A DNA stretch of 37,237 bases from the NCBI RefSeq assembly GCF_024343675.1, contig NZ_RJUD01000025.1, positions 1-37,237 of the forward strand. The letters run 5' to 3'. Made by a program: the position numbers and the translations under genes. Position 1 is the first letter of the stretch; the number at the start of each line of letters is the position of its first letter. This stretch comes from Lacihabitans sp. CS3-21 (GTDB lineage: Bacteria; Bacteroidota; Bacteroidia; Cytophagales; Spirosomataceae). Below the pieces are notes generated by a model. It saw nothing but the letters and a program-made list of their open reading frames with translations, made no database searches and had not been told where the DNA came from. Positions 25,732-36,200 of this stretch are shown in pieces.

Positions 25732-27123
25732 ATGAACAACCGCAGGAATTTCATAAAAAAACTAGGTGGAACTGCAGCTGGATTAGCAATTGGCCATGCT
25801 TCAGAAGCATCCTCAATCGAAGGTTTGGAGAAAAAAGTTCTTCATTCCCAGATAAAAACAACCGCCAATGACAAAATCAGGATTGGCCTAATTGGCAGTG
25901 GAATAATTGGTCATTACGATACCGACACAGCTTTGAAAGTAGAGGGTGTTGAGTTGGTTGCTGTTTGTGATTTGTATGATGGCCGCTTGGAAAGAGCCAA
26001 AGAAAAATGGGGAAAGCAAATATTTACTACCAGAGATTACCGTGAACTTTTAGCCAAAAAAGATATCGACGCTGTATTGATATGTACACCAGATCATTGG
26101 CATCAAAAAATAGCTATTGATGCCATGAATGCTGGAAAGCACGTTTATTGCGAAAAACCCATGGTTCAGAAAATTTCTGAAGGCATGGCTATTGTCAATA
26201 CCCAAAAAGCCACTGGAAAAGTTTTCCAAGTTGGAAGTCAAAGGGCGAGTAGTGTAGCCATTTGGGAAGCCAAAAAGGTATTGGATAGCGGTGCTATTGG
26301 TGAATTGACTTACGTTGATGCATTTTGCGACCGCTCTGACGCTCGAGGTGCTTGGAACTATTCTATACCTTTAGATGCCTCACCAGCCACTATTGATTTC
26401 GATAAATTTTTAGGTCATGCACCAAAAGTGCCATTTAGTGCTGAACGTTTTTTTCGTTGGCGTAATTTTAAAGATTATGGTACAGGTGCCGCAGGCGATT
26501 TAATTGTGCATTTGTTGACGGGTATTCACACCATTACCGAGTCAAAAGGACCAAACAGAATATTTTCATTAGCAGAACTGAACCTCTGGAAAGATGGTCG
26601 TGACGCGTATGATTTGATAAATGCCGTAATGGATTACCCCAAAGCCCAAACGCATCCTGCTTTTCAAGTAATTACCCGTGTAAACTTGGCTGATGGTTCA
26701 GGGAAAGGTGGTTTTGGAATAAAGCTAATAGGCACTGAAGGTGTAATAGACATAGGTTGGAATGAATTTAAAGTAAAAACCTTAAAAAGACATTCCGCAC
26801 CTGGATTTGGAGGGTATGACTCATTTGATAGTTTTTCGGAAAAACAAAAAGTGGAATTTAAAAAATGGTATGAGGCAAAATATGGAAATGCAGAGGTAGG
26901 CTATACCATGAACAAAGAGACCACTTATGAACCTCCGAAAGGTTATGATGATAGGTTAGACCACATGATCGTATTTTTTAATGGAATCAGAACAGGCTCC
27001 AAAATTATTGAAGACGCAAGTTTTGGCTTAAGAGCCGCCGCTCCGTCAATTGCTTGTAATTTGAGTACTGAAAGAAAAACACCCATAATATGGGATCCAG
27101 AGAAGATGGTTTTGAAAAGCTAA
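25732..27123 (+). CDS. Gfo/Idh/MocA-family oxidoreductase with Tat leader
   Basis: The product has 463 residues. The leader 'MNNRRNFIKKLGGTAAGLAIG' has the RRxFIKK Tat motif, so export in folded form with bound cofactor is likely. The Rossmann motif is 'IGLIGSGIIGHYD' (about residue 50), with 'AVLICTPDHWHQKIAIDAM' and a normal EKP (Glu141-Lys142-Pro143). The C-terminal part resembles the bacterial-type C-terminal domain of the family ('YGTGAAGDLIVHLLTGIHTI'). It is the last gene of the plus-strand cluster. Exported Gfo/Idh enzymes paired with exported TIM barrels are known in Bacteroidota 3-keto-sugar pathways (from memory), which makes a glycoside-oxidation role possible. Confidence 0.93.
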   Translation: MNNRRNFIKKLGGTAAGLAIGHASEASSIEGLEKKVLHSQIKTTANDKIRIGLIGSGIIGHYDTDTALKVEGVELVAVCDLYDGRLERAKEKWGKQIFTTRDYRELLAKKDIDAVLICTPDHWHQKIAIDAMNAGKHVYCEKPMVQKISEGMAIVNTQKATGKVFQVGSQRASSVAIWEAKKVLDSGAIGELTYVDAFCDRSDARGAWNYSIPLDASPATIDFDKFLGHAPKVPFSAERFFRWRNFKDYGTGAAGDLIVHLLTGIHTITESKGPNRIFSLAELNLWKDGRDAYDLINAVMDYPKAQTHPAFQVITRVNLADGSGKGGFGIKLIGTEGVIDIGWNEFKVKTLKRHSAPGFGGYDSFDSFSEKQKVEFKKWYEAKYGNAEVGYTMNKETTYEPPKGYDDRLDHMIVFFNGIRTGSKIIEDASFGLRAAAPSIACNLSTERKTPIIWDPEKMVLKS

Positions 27124-27168
27124 ATACCCCGAACGCAGGATTTACCTAAGACTCATATTTTATAAATA

Positions 27169-28137
27169 TCACTTTGGACAAGAGATTTTTTTGTCGAAAT
27201 AATATCGAATTTGGGGTGAAGTTGTTAAAAAAGCATCATTTCCATTTTCTCCTCTTTTTGGTGATTCATTTGGATAGCCAATTATCGGAAAATATTTGTC
27301 TCCAGTTCCTGTAAAAACAGGAAATCCCTGCCGTAATGCCACTAGATTAAAAAATGCGTTTCGGTCTTTACCGTTTAAGGCCGAAAATCTCTCTTGGCTG
27401 CGGTTACTATAGGGATCAGCAGAGTTGGGATATGATTCGGATATGATATCATCGAGATGGTCAGTAAATGTTAATCGGTAGCAAATTTCTGCTGAAACAT
27501 CCATTTTGGCACTAATTTTTTTTCTAATACCAAAACCTATCGGAATACTCAAGTTTAAAGTTTTACTGTCATTGGTGGTATTTATGGGCTCCCAGGGGGC
27601 TAGTTTATTATTGACTGCATCATATACCCCACGTGCTTGAGGAGCATGATGGTAAAGGCCGAAACCAGTCATAAAATAAGGCATCACAGCAGTTCTATTT
27701 TCATTTTTGACGCTGTAGAATCCGTTTTTTAGATTAATTAAAGATACAAAAGATATTTCCTTTAGGTCGTTTCTGAAATGAGAATTTCTAAGAAATTGAT
27801 GGTCGAATTTATTAGATAACCCATTCAATTTATTTTGGGTGCTTAGAAAATCGTCGGCCATTATTCTGGCATAAGTGGCTAAAACCCTAAGCGAGTAATA
27901 TGGATTTAAATGTCTCGTGAATGATATATTGGTATTCCATCTTGTTGAAGACGTGTAGGCAAAACGATTGTTAAATGTATGAATATCTCCAAAATATTGA
28001 CTACTTCCTACACCAAGTCCGATATCGCTTGTTTTAAAATACCTTTCATAGGGTGGTCGTTTAATTCTTTGTGCATAATTGGTCGAAAAAGTAAAAAAAA
28101 CTACAGAAAAAATAATGCTTTTTTTTAGATGGTTCAT
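27169..28137 (-). CDS. DUF6089-like outer-membrane beta-barrel protein
   Basis: The product has 322 residues from the ATG at 28135-28137. A start 39 nt earlier would only add residues in front of the signal peptide 'MNHLKKSIIFSVVFFTFSTNYAQ'. The motif order 'DIGLGVGSSQYFGDIHTF', 'FTRHLNPYYSLRVLATYARI', 'EISFVSLINLKNG', 'FMTGFGLYHHAP', 'IPIGFGIRKKI' and 'YRLTFTDHLDDI' matches what I recall of DUF6089-family proteins, which are predicted small outer-membrane barrels of unknown function. The C-terminus 'PQIRYYFDKK' fits a final strand. It converges on the oxidoreductase gene with a 45-bp gap in which I see no clear terminator. Confidence 0.85.
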   Translation of the reverse strand: MNHLKKSIIFSVVFFTFSTNYAQRIKRPPYERYFKTSDIGLGVGSSQYFGDIHTFNNRFAYTSSTRWNTNISFTRHLNPYYSLRVLATYARIMADDFLSTQNKLNGLSNKFDHQFLRNSHFRNDLKEISFVSLINLKNGFYSVKNENRTAVMPYFMTGFGLYHHAPQARGVYDAVNNKLAPWEPINTTNDSKTLNLSIPIGFGIRKKISAKMDVSAEICYRLTFTDHLDDIISESYPNSADPYSNRSQERFSALNGKDRNAFFNLVALRQGFPVFTGTGDKYFPIIGYPNESPKRGENGNDAFLTTSPQIRYYFDKKISCPK

Positions 28138-28239
28138 ACCCGTGGAATTAGATATTGAAAAAAATAATAGAACCAACGCTGAAGTTAAAATTTCACTATT
28201 TCAGCTTATCTACCAGTAAGTAGAATGGTTAAAGTTCAA

Positions 28240-28247
28240 CAAATATA
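28240..28247 (-). promoter_or_regulatory. Candidate -7 box (TATATTTG) for the DUF6089-like gene
   Basis: Read on the minus strand this matches TAnnTTTG, identical to the box before the envelope operon, and lies 102 nt upstream of the chosen ATG. No TTG is at the -33 spacing. Confidence 0.35.
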
Positions 28248-28681
28248 ATAATCATTAATGTTTAAATATATTATGGCTTATAATTAATGGTACTTTATAT
28301 AAGATTTTAGTTTATGCAGGTTACAAATAGATTGTTTTATAAGAACAGGTTTTTGAAAGTATGATTATTGGTTAATTACTTCATTTCAGCAGAGTGTTTT
28401 TAATTTTAAATTGGTTAGACTAAAAACCGATTTCATTTTATTTAATTTGATGTTTATTCAATACCAGTTAAATGTGCTTTTTTTTTATCTAGACTGCAAT
28501 TAGTTTTGTTCTGTAGTTACGAATTTATATAACCTTTTTTATTAAGTTATTTCTAGGAAAAAGTAAAAATTGGCGTCACAATAATATTAAACTTATAAAC
28601 GATTCACTCGTATAAATTTTAGATAGCATCTTATAAATAGGTGCTTTTCTTTTTTACACTGATTGACCTGTTACCTTAATA

Positions 28682-28706
28682 ATTTAACCCGTTGAACGGT
28701 TTAAAT
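28682..28706. repeat. 25-bp near-palindrome
   Basis: Arms ATTTAACCCGTT and AACGGTTTAAAT pair at 11 of 12 positions around a central G. It lies 67 nt before the transposase remnant. It could be a protein-binding site or part of an insertion-sequence end; no second copy was found nearby. Confidence 0.5.
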
Positions 28707-28773
28707 AAATAGAAAAAGGTAGTACATGTAACTGAAAATCAGTAATATAAAAAAATAAAGACAAATCTTTAAT

Positions 28774-29687
28774 ATGTACAACCTGAAAACAAATTACGAC
28801 AAAATTTCACCATTAGTCAAGTCAGTATTGATTGATTTTTTATTTCCCGAATGTATTTTTAAAGCCAATAAGAAATATTCAGAATGGTCTGATATAGAAG
28901 CAGTTAAGTTGTTCAATTTGATTGATGCCAATAGTTTGGATTCTGAGAATTGGATGTTTTCAGAATTCAAAGATGATTTATTGTTGATTTTTCCAGAATG
29001 GATAGATTGTCCGAATTATAATCGTAGGAAAAGGCGGTTGAATGGGTGTAGAAATTCTATTTCTGAATGGGTAGCTCATCAGATTGATGAGGAAAATAAA
29101 AAAGTAATTTCAGACCCAAATCAACTACAAAATTGGATACATCCTAGGTTTCTTAGAAGTAAAATTTGCAAAGAAGTTAGCCAAATACAACCTTCAACGA
29201 GTTTTAATCCGTCCTTAAATATCCATTATTATGGATTTAAAATGCAGTTGATGATTTCACAAAAATGTGAACCATTTTCTGCTAGATCAAATCAGCCAAT
29301 GTTCATGATGTAAATTATCTTGGTATGTTAGATACAATAGATAAACTTTCTGATTATGAGATAATTGCAGGTAATGATTGTCGCTCGCTGGGGTATCTGA
29401 CATCTCAATTTGAGGAAGACATAATCAAACTAATAACACCTATTGGAGGCAGTATGAAAGATAGAGTAGATGTTTCGAATAGATCTTACAGATTTATACG
29501 AAAAAAAATTGAAACCCTTTTTTCGCAGCTCTGTGGTCGAATGATTTTTAAAAGAAACTATCTAAAATCATTGGATGACCTACATCCAAGAGTTTTTGAA
29601 AAGGTAAATACCAGGGCTGTTTTTCAATTCTTAAATGTGACAAATAGCAGACCAATCAATCAGCTAAAGCAGGGTATGTTTTTGTAA
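28774..29687 (+). pseudogene. Degraded IS982-family transposase
   Basis: Two adjoining frames together match the IS982 layout as I recall it. The first (28774-29313) has 'NYNRRKRRLN' (the family's YNRR region) and 'IHYYGFKMQLMIS' (YYGYKLH). The second (about 29292-29687) has 'SANVHDVNYL' (read in its frame before the ATG), 'IAGNDCRSLGYL' (altered GDRGY), 'KKIETLFSQLCGRMI' and a final 'RAVFQFLNVTNSRPINQLKQGM'. At least two frameshifts lie around 29260-29300, and the acidic 'GD' before the RGY site is changed to 'ND', so the transposase should be inactive. Intact terminal repeats and target duplications were not found. The remnant separates the sugar cluster and DUF6089-like gene from the adhesin gene. 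Confidence 0.82.
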
Positions 29688-30213
29688 ACCAGAAAATGGG
29701 TTAATAAAATGTATCATTTTCCATAAAAGTGAGTCTTATATAATAGCTAAAGAAAATATCGCCAACATTATTATCTCAATTAATATCATTATTTAAGTTT
29801 TTTACTAATAATATTTCACATGAATTATTTGTAAAATATTGAAAAACAACAAATTGATGATCTTCTGGATAATTTGATGGTGTTAAATATCCTATGTTTA
29901 AAGCTTCATGAAAAACCAAAAATATTGGATGGGATTATTATTTATAGCCCACCAAAAATTATGTCTTAAGACAGCTTGTTATTGTTCGTCTCAGCTAATT
30001 AACAAGACAATTAGTAACAGAATAATTTTAAAAATTAGAGTTACAGATTTATGCTTTATTGGATTACCAAATAAATATTAAAAAAGTCTCAGCCATTTTA
30101 ATTATAAAAAATTAATCTAAAAAGGGAAACTGTGATTCATATCCATTAATAAAACTAAAAATTATTTTATACATCTATAAACACTCGGAGAGTGCATTTA
30201 AAATTTTAAATTA
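29688..30213. other. Gene-free AT-rich region upstream of the giant adhesin
   Basis: I see no credible gene, RNA or clear promoter box in these 526 bases. The left part probably contains the decayed end of the insertion sequence. A short CACTC-gga-GAGTG inverted repeat (30182-30194) and a 16-bp AT-only palindrome (30196-30211) lie just before the adhesin start. Confidence 0.5.
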
Positions 30214-33200
30214 ATGATGGCAAGTCCACCGTGCGTATTAAATAAAATTGGAAAATTAATACGCAAACAGAGCAAGTTTTTACTAAGCCAATATCTTATT
30301 TTTGGTATTGTGATGATCTTAGGTTTATTATCTCCAAATAAATTGAATGCCCAATGTTCCACGGGAAGTACCCCTTTTTCCGCTAACTGTAATGGTTGTC
30401 CAACGTCCGTTTCTTATACATTAGGGCCAACTACAACAGGGTTTATGTTAGATGTATTGTCATTAGATAACTCCTTTAATATATCTGTAAATGGGACTAA
30501 GATAAACACTAGAGAATTAGAATTTGAATACTATACAAGCCAAGGTACCACTGTTACACTACCTGAGTTTGTTTCTGATGGAGCTATTTATAATTCTGCG
30601 GGTACAGTAAGTATACCAGAGACTGCCAACGCTATTTGGCAAATGAATGGCACCACTGCCAATCCATTGATAAGAATAATTATAGATGGAAATGGAAATA
30701 CAACGCTTTATGGTAGTAGAGTTTCAGGCGGGCCATTATTCCCTATGAGAATCAGGGGCGGATATCAAGCTTTTAATGCCGTTACGTGGAATACAAGCTC
30801 TAATAATACAGTTTCAATAACCCAAGCTGGAAGAGGGCCAACAAACATGACAGGTTTATTTATACCTATTGGAATAAACACGCCTATTTTATCAACAAAC
30901 AATATTAATAATGCTTGCAATGCTAGCACCACTACACTTAGTTTATCAGGCTTAGTAACTAATACTTGTACACCAGGATCTGTTTTACAATGGCATACTG
31001 TTTCTACTAATTTTTCTAACAGTACTTTGGTTTCAAATTCTACAGCAATTGGTAACGGAACTTACTTTCCTGTATGTTTTAGTAGTGGTAGTAATTGTTA
31101 TGGTTTAGCGGCTAATCCTGGAGTTACTGCTACAATTATATTACCACCAGCAGCTCCTAGCTATACGTATTGCCAAGGAGCAACGGCGTCTCCACTTACA
31201 GCCACCGCTACAAGTGGGTCTGCCCTTAGGTGGTATACTGTGGCCACTGGTGGAACTTTTACAACAACTGCTCCTACACCATCAACCGCAACGGCTGGTT
31301 CTATCACTTATTATGTTTCACAGAGATGGGGGACCACCTGTGAAACCAGTCGTACACCTATAGCGGTAACAGTTAATGCAAAGCCAAGTGCTCCTGTTGC
31401 AGCTGGCGTTACCTATTGTCAAAGAGCCACGGCATCTCCGCTTTCGGCTTCGGGTACCAATTTGTTGTGGTACACCGCTGCCACTGGAGGTACAGGATCC
31501 ACAACTGCTCCTACACCATCAACACTTTCGGCTGGCACCACTAATTATTATGTTTCACAGTCATCAAATGGATGTGAAAGTAACCGCACCACTATTGCTG
31601 TATTGGTGAAACCAACACCAGATGCTCCAGTTGCCAATTCTGTTGAATATTGTCAAGGAGCAACCGCTTCGCCACTTACGGCCACTGCGACAGGTGGAGC
31701 CACCTTGCAATGGTACACTGTTGCAACAAATGGAACGGCCTCTGGTTCAGCTCCAACCCCCTCAACGACATCGGTAGGAAGTACAACTTATTATGTTTCT
31801 CAAATTTTAAATGGTTGTGAGAGTATCCGAACAGCCATAGGAGTTGTGGTAAATCCTAGTCCTAGTTTAAGTTTGAGTACGAATACGACTATTTGTCCTG
31901 GATCAAAAACTACGATTACGGCTATTACTTCAGGGGGGACTCCTTCATATACTTATGCCATAGGGAATGGGTCTTTTCAATCTGGAAATGTTTTTTCTGG
32001 AATTGGGCAGGGAACCTATGTCATTTCGGTTAAGGACAATAAAAGTTGTACAAATTCTCAGAGTATTACAATAACTGAAAATAATAACTTGTCGCTTGTA
32101 ACGGAGGTTTCTTATGCTTGTACTCTAATAAATAATGGGGTAGTAACAGCCTACGGAGCAAGTACGACAGGAGGAGGAGCTGTGACCTATAATATAAACG
32201 GAGGGACTTTTGGCTCAAATGGTGTTTTTTCTAACCTTGCACCAGGTACTTATACCATAGGTGTTAAAGATAACAACTGTACCCTCACAAATAGTGTAAC
32301 TGTGAACACAGTGATGGATCTTGCCTTAAGTTTAACAAGTCAAAATAATTGTATTATAGGTAGCACTGGAACGATAACCGTTTCAGCAAGTGGAGGGTTA
32401 TCCCCTTATTTGTATAATATTGATGGTGGAGCATTTGGAGCTGCAGCTACTTTTAATGGTTTAGCGACAGGACCACATACTATTAATGTAAAGGATGCTA
32501 GAGATTGCTTACAAAGCCTAATAGTAACTATTGTAGAAAAACCATCTGCCCCAACAGTTACTTCTCCGACTATATGTTTAGGAAGTAATACTGTTTTGTC
32601 GGCTACTTGTGTAAGTGGATCTCCCATTTGGTATAGTAATAGTGGACTAACAGCAGTATTGCCTTCTACCTCAGTTAGTCCCACCTCTACGACAACTTAC
32701 TATTCAACGTGTGAAATCACGTCATTAAATTGTAAAAGTTCACCCACTAGCTCTCTTGTAACGGTAAATCCCGTGCCAACAGTAAATGCCCTATCCAACC
32801 AGCTTTTATGTAAAGGCTCAAATACAAGTTCGGTTACATTTACAGGTGCAGTAGCTGGAACAGTTTATAATTGGACAAATTCAAATGCGGGAATTGGTTT
32901 AACAAGTACTGGCAGTGGAGACATACCTTCCTTTTCAGTAGAAAATGATGGCAATAGTCCAATTGTCAGTACAATAACCGTTACACCTTCTTTTACAAAC
33001 AATGGTGTAGTTTGTAATGGAACACCTATAAGTTTTACAATAACAGTAAATCCAACACCATTTATAGATAATATCGATAACCAGATTGTTTGTAATGGGC
33101 AAAACACTACGCTTGCTATTACAGGAGCTTCTACATCATACAATTGGAGTTATAATTCAACAAATATTGGATTACCTGTTACAGGAACACTTATATCAAA

Positions 33201-36200
33201 CGGATCAAATAGCTCTGCGAGTACTTCTTTTACTGCTATCAATAACGGTAGCGATCCTATAAATGCAACGGTTATGGTTACTCCTAATTTCACGAGTGGT
33301 GGGTTAACTTGCATTGGAACACCGAAAATATTTACAATTACAGTTAATCATACACCCACAGTTGATAATGTAACTAGTCAAGTAAAGTGTAATAATACCT
33401 CTAATGATGCTATAAATTTTACGGGCAATAATGCTTCAAATATTTATGATTGGTCGCATACCAATACTACCATCGGACTACCTGGTTCTGGTAATGGAAA
33501 TATTCCTTTTTTTTCAGCCACAAATACTGGGACTAGTCCTAATTTGTCAATTTTTACGGTTACACCAAAATATGTTAATGGTGGCACTACCTGTATTGGA
33601 ACTGAGAAAAACTTTAATTTTACAGTAAATCATACGCCAACTGTCGATTTTGTAGGCGATCAATTAAATTGTAATAATACCTTCACGGAAGCTATTAATT
33701 TTTCTGGCAACAATCCTTCAAATATATTTACTTGGTCGCACTCAAATGCAAATATTGGTTTAGGTAGTTTTGGTTTGGGCAATATTGGTGCATTTTCGGC
33801 GACCAATTCAGGGTCAAATCCTATTACTTCTACCTTTACTGTTACGCCAAGTTATTCAAATGGTGGAATAACTTGTAATGGTCCTAACAAATCATTTAGA
33901 ATTACTGTTAATCAAACTCCTACTATAAATTCAATTAGTGATCAAGCGAAATGTAATACCAATGCTATAAATGCTATTAATTTTTCTGGAAATAATTCTT
34001 CAAACGTATATTCTTGGTCGCAGACAAATACTTCTATTGGTTTAGGTGCAAGTACTGGTTCTGGAAATATTTCTTCTTTTGCCGCAGCCAATACCGGTGC
34101 AACTCCTATTGTTTCTACTTTTACGGTTACACCTAGTTTTACAAACGCTGGACTCACTTGCTTTGGGTCAGCCAAAAATTTTGCAATTACAGTTCACCCA
34201 ACACCTCAAGCTACTATTACTCCCCCATCTTTAAATATTTGCAGTGGTGATAATATCAGTATGCTCATTAGCGATGCTAAATCTGTCCCTGGTACAACAT
34301 CATTTGCGTGGAATAGAAATAATACTTCGAATATTACTGGGCTAATTAGTGGTACCAACAATACTATTAATGGGGTTTTAAATAATATCACAACCAGTTC
34401 CCAGACGTCTATATTTACTGGTATTGTAACCTCCCAATTTGGGTGTGAAAATAGCACGACAGCCTCTGTTAAGGTTACACCGCCCTTGAGTGTAACTATT
34501 TCTGGAAATGAGTATTTTTGTGGAACAGGTGCCTTGAACAATACTACCTTATTGACAGCGGTGCCACTAGGTGGCATAGGAACCTATAATTATCAATGGA
34601 ATTTGAATGGTTTGCCAATCAGTGGAGCCACAAATTCTACCTATTTAGCAGGAGTTGTTGGAGAATATAGTATAATTGTTACTTCCGAATACTGTACAAA
34701 AACTTCAAATAAAAAAAACGTACAGTCTTATAATTTGAATGCTGCTCCTACTATAACACCAAATCCTGTGACTCTTTGCGGTGGTGGAACAGTTACTTTT
34801 ACAGCTAGCAGTTCATCGACTTTAGGTACATTTAGTTGGTATGCCAATGCAACGAGTACTTCAGCTTTGGGTACTGGCTCCACATTTACAACACCAACAA
34901 TTAGTAGTTCAACTACATTTTACGCATCAAGGTCTTTTGTTATTGTAGGGTCAAGCCCTTTGGTAACTTGTGAAACATCAAGAACACCTGCGGAAGTAAT
35001 AATCAATTCATCGATACCCATTCCAATAATTAGTGCTAGTTCTAACATTATTTGTTCGGGTTCGAGCTCAATATTGACCAATTCGTCCAGTTGCACAGGT
35101 ACAGTTACATGGAGAAATAGTAGTTCCGCATCGGTTGGTACAGGTAACTCAATAACTGTAAGTCCGCTTTCAACAACTACTTATACAGCTTCATGCACCG
35201 AAGGCTTGTGTTCAAGTACTTCAACTCCTCTGCAGATAACTGTTAATACTATTTCAGCAGGAACTATTCAAAAAGGACTCACAAATCCTACCGGGTGCTC
35301 CCCATTAGATCCAAACATTACTGGCGTTTCAACTGCGGTTGTAGGAGCTGGTACTTTAAGTTATGTATGGCAACAAAGTATAGACGGAGGAGTTAATTGG
35401 TCTGCCGCGATTGGACAATTAAACCCAGACGGTAGTCAATTCAATCCAAATCCATTTACCACAACTACTCTTTTCAGAAGAATAGTTACGTCAACCTTAA
35501 ATGGCGTTTCATGTTCAGCCATCTCAAATGTATTGGATTATGTAGTCGATCCTAACCCTGTTTTAAGTACTATTTCAACTAGTCCTTCAGCATCTGTTTG
35601 TGTTGGAACAAGCATTACATTAAGTGCTACTGCTTCTGGAGGTACACCTAATTATACTTATAAATGGGAGAAAGAAACTTCAAGTATCGGAGGAAATACC
35701 AATTCATTTATGATTGCAAGCACATCTGTTTCCGATAATGGTACTTATTTTTTGACAGTTACAGATAGTAAAGGGTGCAAAGATACTGCACAAAGAACGA
35801 TTAATATTATTTCTTCCGTTGGTGGTGTTGTCTCATCAAATACAACAGTACTTTGTAATGGTTTAAATAGTGGGTCTGTAACCTTATCGGGCCACACAGG
35901 AAGTGTAGTTAATTGGCAATATTCAATAAATAATGGTGCATCGTGGATAGATATTGTTAATACTAGTATGACTCAGTCCTATACTAATTTGACAAGCACA
36001 ACTCAATTTAGAGCTGTAGTGAAAAATGGCTCTTGTAGTTCTGCTACCTCATCAGAAGCCACAATTACAGTACCTGCCTCTTTAAGCTTGACCGCGGCTT
36101 CATCAAATCTAAGTTGTTACAACAATGTCTCAGGAAGTGTAAGTTTAACAGCTTCGGGTGGAGTTCCTTCTTACCAATTTGCTTTAAATGGAGGGGTTAA

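Larger units (their letters stand above)
28138..28773. other. Gene-free AT-rich region
   Basis: These 636 bases have no credible reading frame. They hold the probable promoter of the DUF6089-like gene and a 25-bp near-palindrome close to the transposase remnant. One end of the former insertion sequence should lie in the right-hand part, but I could not identify a terminal repeat. Confidence 0.5.

Noticed and set aside
28138-28176. Longer start for the DUF6089-like gene
   Set aside because: It only adds 13 residues before a complete signal peptide that begins at the ATG at 28135-28137.
30182-30211. CACTC-gga-GAGTG hairpin and the AT-only palindrome before the adhesin start
   Set aside because: Both are short or of low complexity and expected by chance in this AT-rich DNA; neither is placed as a terminator.
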